The position numbers and the translations under genes were made by a program. The notes below the pieces were generated by a model, which was not told where the DNA came from, did not search any database, and worked only from the letters and a program-made list of their open reading frames with translations. DNA of 24,076 bases, from the IMG/VR virus record IMGVR_UViG_3300017527_000096, positions 1 through 24,076 of that record; one strand, written 5' to 3'. Numbering within the stretch: position 1 is the first letter of the stretch; every line of letters begins with the position of its first letter. Shown here piece after piece: positions 22,837-24,076 of this stretch. The stretch comes from a virus.

Positions 22837-22931
22837 AACAGCCCCAACAAATCATTCCGATTAAAAACAAAAATACCAACAGCTTAAAATCAGCTAGTTA
22901 GTTAAAATTTTTAATTAATTTCGGGGCTGTT
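22837..22931 (-). terminator. Inverted repeat with U-run upstream of the tRNA
   Basis: A 9-bp perfect stem (AACAGCCCC with GGGGCTGTT on the minus strand; plus-strand arms 22837-22845 and 22923-22931) brackets a 77-base AT-rich loop, and the distal arm runs into TTTAAA. It follows the 71-residue gene's stop. The loop is long for a terminator and contains a promoter-like box, so its role may be regulatory rather than plain termination. Confidence 0.4.
22868..22875 (-). promoter_or_regulatory. Possible Bacteroidota-type -7 box upstream of the tRNA
   Basis: The minus strand reads TATTTTTG, a full match to the TAnnTTTG -7 element of Bacteroidota primary-sigma promoters. It lies 40 bases before the tRNA. 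No good -33 TTTG is present at the expected distance, so the call is weak. Confidence 0.3.
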
Positions 22932-22949
22932 ATCCCATTTTTTACCTAT

Positions 22950-23165
22950 TTAGGCAAAAACTTCTTTTAATCTACTTAAAACCTTCTTCTCTTTATTGTT
23001 CTTTTTCGCCTCTGAGTATAACTGAGAAGCAAACACCCAACAAGACCCATCTAAATTAACCATTCTTAATATTTTAGGAAACTCAATCTTTAAAAACATC
23101 CACCTCCTATCGCTATTGTATAAATGATCAACAACAAGCGCCTCTATTTTATCTCTATCATCCAC
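22950..23165 (-). CDS. Unknown 71-residue protein, GTG start
   Basis: The frame starts with a GTG at 23165 that follows hairpin 23185-23234 after a short A-rich leader; no in-frame ATG lies near it. The protein is acidic at the start (DDRDKIEALVVDHLYNSDRR) and basic and helical at the end (SEAKKNNKEKKVLSRLKEVF). No family recognised. The gene lies alone between two hairpins, so it is probably a single transcription unit. Confidence 0.5.
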   Translation of the reverse strand: MDDRDKIEALVVDHLYNSDRRWMFLKIEFPKILRMVNLDGSCWVFASQLYSEAKKNNKEKKVLSRLKEVFA

Positions 23166-23184
23166 AATAGTTTCTTTAAAAACA

Positions 23185-23234
23185 CCCGTTCTGTTTACAA
23201 TAAAAAATTAGTGAATAATTTTCATCAGAACGGG
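23185..23234 (-). terminator. Inverted repeat with U-run before the 71-residue gene
   Basis: A 9-bp perfect stem (CCCGTTCTG with CAGAACGGG; plus-strand arms 23185-23193 and 23226-23234) encloses a 32-base loop, which itself holds a 7-bp inverted repeat (AAAATTA with TAATTTT). On the minus strand TGTTTTTAAA follows. It lies after the stop of the 116-residue gene and may end its transcript. Confidence 0.5.
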
Positions 23235-23280
23235 GGCTTTATTCTCTTGTAAGGTACGCTTTTTTGCTGTAAAATGCAAA

Positions 23281-23631
23281 TTACTTATGCTTGCGTTTCC
23301 CTATCTGGATACTCATATCCACAAACTTAGCTGTCTCTAGCCCTGCCTTTACTCCTTGCAGAACAAGGTCTTTAGCTTCTTGGTCTTGGATAGACAATTC
23401 CTTTGCCACACCTAGTACGATTTGATTCATGTACTCTTCTGAGGTCTTTAATCTATTCCAGTCAGCAGGGAAGTCTCCTATTCCTCTGATAATTGGGATT
23501 AAACCTAGGGCGTTATCCCAGAAACCTAACCCTTCCATCCAATCGACTTTGTTGTCTTCTAAGTCTTTTGCAATTTCTGCTCCTAATTTTGCGCCCCATT
23601 CTAAGGCTTTTTGCATTACTCCTTTGTTCAT
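23281..23631 (-). CDS. Unknown 116-residue protein
   Basis: The protein starts MNKGVMQKALEWGAKLGAEI, has a hydrophobic centre (ALGLIPIIRGIGDFPADWNR) and an amphipathic C-terminal half ending in IGKRKHK. It has no clear membrane helix. It starts 10 bases after the 59-residue membrane protein, so the two are likely co-expressed. I do not recognise it; a lysis-associated or accessory role is possible only by position. Confidence 0.65.
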   Translation of the reverse strand: MNKGVMQKALEWGAKLGAEIAKDLEDNKVDWMEGLGFWDNALGLIPIIRGIGDFPADWNRLKTSEEYMNQIVLGVAKELSIQDQEAKDLVLQGVKAGLETAKFVDMSIQIGKRKHK

Positions 23632-23641
23632 TTCTTATTCT

Positions 23642-23821
23642 TTATTTATTCAAAAATCTATTTAATACAGCCAAAAGCACAAAGCCTATTGCATAAAACG
23701 GCCATAGCTCAATTGCTATTTGCATTTGTGACATTTCTGGGTACATAAACCAATGTATGATAGGATAAACAAAGCAACCTATCATTAACACCACCATTGG
23801 ACCAAAAACTATGCGCTCCAT
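23642..23821 (-). CDS. Small two-helix membrane protein, holin-like
   Basis: The 59-residue protein starts at the ATG at 23821 after an A/G-rich leader. Two hydrophobic segments are visible, about residues 6-26 (FGPMVVLMIGCFVYP...) and 34-54 (IAIELWPFYAIGFVLLAVLN), separated by a short loop, with a basic end (NRFLNK). This is the size and shape of class II holins, which form holes in the inner membrane at lysis, but other small membrane proteins look similar. No endolysin is seen in the window. An overlapping 64-residue frame is rejected in favour of this one. Confidence 0.6.
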   Translation of the reverse strand: MERIVFGPMVVLMIGCFVYPIIHWFMYPEMSQMQIAIELWPFYAIGFVLLAVLNRFLNK

Positions 23822-23838
23822 TTCTTTTACTTTTAAAA

Positions 23839-23869
23839 ACAGGGCAGCAATACCATTTAACCGCCCCGT
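23839..23869 (-). terminator. Hairpin plus U-run in the leader of the membrane-protein gene
   Basis: On the minus strand ACGGGGCGG pairs with CTGCCCTGT (9 bp with two G-U pairs), closing a 13-base loop and followed by TTTTAAA. Plus-strand arms are 23839-23847 and 23861-23869. It lies 17 bases before the ATG at 23821 and after a promoter-like sequence, so it could be an attenuator rather than the end of an upstream transcript. Confidence 0.6.
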
Positions 23870-23875
23870 AACGTG

Positions 23876-23903
23876 ATTTTAAACAAGTCCGCATTAATGC
23901 CAA
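23876..23903 (-). promoter_or_regulatory. Weak promoter candidate
   Basis: The minus strand carries TTGGCA (23898-23903), 16 bases, then TAAAAT (23876-23881), which resembles a -35/-10 pair. Bacteroidota promoters usually differ, so this is only a candidate. Transcription would begin about at the base of hairpin 23839-23869. Confidence 0.25.
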
Positions 23904-23910
23904 TATTGGC
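23891..23910. promoter_or_regulatory. Twin palindrome, operator-like
   Basis: GCATTAATGC (23891-23900) is a perfect 10-base palindrome, and GCCAATATTGGC (23899-23910) is a perfect 12-base palindrome sharing two bases with it. They overlap the TTGGCA of the weak promoter candidate. Such symmetric sites are typical protein-binding operators; no repressor gene lies in this window. Confidence 0.4.
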
Positions 23911-23947
23911 TTATGTAAAAATGTTAATCTTTATATTTTTTAAACAG

Positions 23948-23972
23948 AGGGCGCAGCAGTCAACCACGCCCT
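23948..23972 (-). terminator. Hairpin after the right-edge gene
   Basis: On the minus strand AGGGCGTGG pairs with CTGCGCCCT (9 bp, two G-U pairs) around the loop TTGACTG, followed by CTGTTTAAAAAA. Plus-strand arms are 23948-23956 and 23964-23972. It lies 34 bases after the stop codon at 24006 and is a likely terminator, although the U-run is short. Confidence 0.6.
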
Positions 23973-24005
23973 TTAAATACTCAATAATTCTGGTTAAAAA
24001 ATTAT

Positions 24006-24076
24006 TTATTCTTCTTTCTCTTCCTTGTCGCCCTGAACGTGCTTCTTTAACACCCTCCCAACGTACTTATTTAAAC
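24006..24076 (-). CDS. C-terminal end of a gene entering from the right edge
   Basis: The frame is open from the right edge to a TAA at 24006-24008. The visible end (LNKYVGRVLKKHV and then QGDKEEKEE) is a basic helix followed by a charged tail, as often found at the end of holins and other small membrane proteins. Too little is present to name it. Confidence 0.5.
   Translation of the reverse strand, partial: LNKYVGRVLKKHVQGDKEEKEE

Noticed and set aside
23709-23903. 64-residue minus-strand frame overlapping the membrane protein
   Set aside because: Reads through the hairpin at 23839-23869 and ends inside the two-helix gene, which has better spacing to its neighbour.
1-24076. CRISPR array, insertion sequence, integrase or attachment site
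   Set aside because: No regularly spaced direct repeats, no transposase or integrase motifs, and no tRNA half duplication were seen by eye.

Overview
This window is a stretch of a tailed-phage genome (siphovirus type, or a prophage of one). Every gene I can support lies on the minus strand, so gene order runs from the right edge to the left. The DNA is AT-rich. Start codons are preceded by A/T-rich leaders rather than Shine-Dalgarno sequences, one TAnnTTTG-type promoter box is visible, and the capsid, tail-tube and portal proteins look like those of phages of Bacteroidota. A flavobacterial host is my best guess; no host gene is present to prove it.

Right block, 24076 to about 22690: small genes separated by hairpins followed by a U-run. 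It holds the end of a gene entering from the right edge, a 59-residue two-helix membrane protein (holin-like), two unrecognised small proteins, and a tRNA-Thr(UGU)-like gene with a damaged acceptor stem. A palindromic operator-like site and two weak promoter candidates lie here.

Middle block, 22674 to 17539: tightly packed accessory and packaging genes. They are a short coiled-coil protein, a YopX-family protein, a 40-residue protein, a signal-peptide protein resembling an outer-membrane barrel, a 51-residue protein, a ParB-methyltransferase fusion, a DUF5681-like candidate small terminase, three small unknowns and the large terminase.

Left block, 17524 to 1: virion genes in an unusual order. 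A lysine-rich HTH-like protein is followed by a tail assembly chaperone with a T9 slippery run and an 87-residue -1 frame extension. Next come a LamG-bearing neck/tail protein, an HK97-gp10-like protein, distal-tail and hub candidates and the tape measure. The head genes come last: ClpP-type protease with scaffold tail, candidate decoration protein, major capsid, candidate tail tube, an intrinsic terminator, a small unknown, portal, head-tail connector and a partial gene leaving the left edge.

Many gene junctions overlap as TAATG or ATGA, or are separated by a few bases, which suggests a long co-transcribed and translationally coupled late operon. The strongest new observation is the programmed -1 frameshift in the tail chaperone. 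I see no integrase, repressor, replication gene, endolysin, CRISPR array or insertion sequence.
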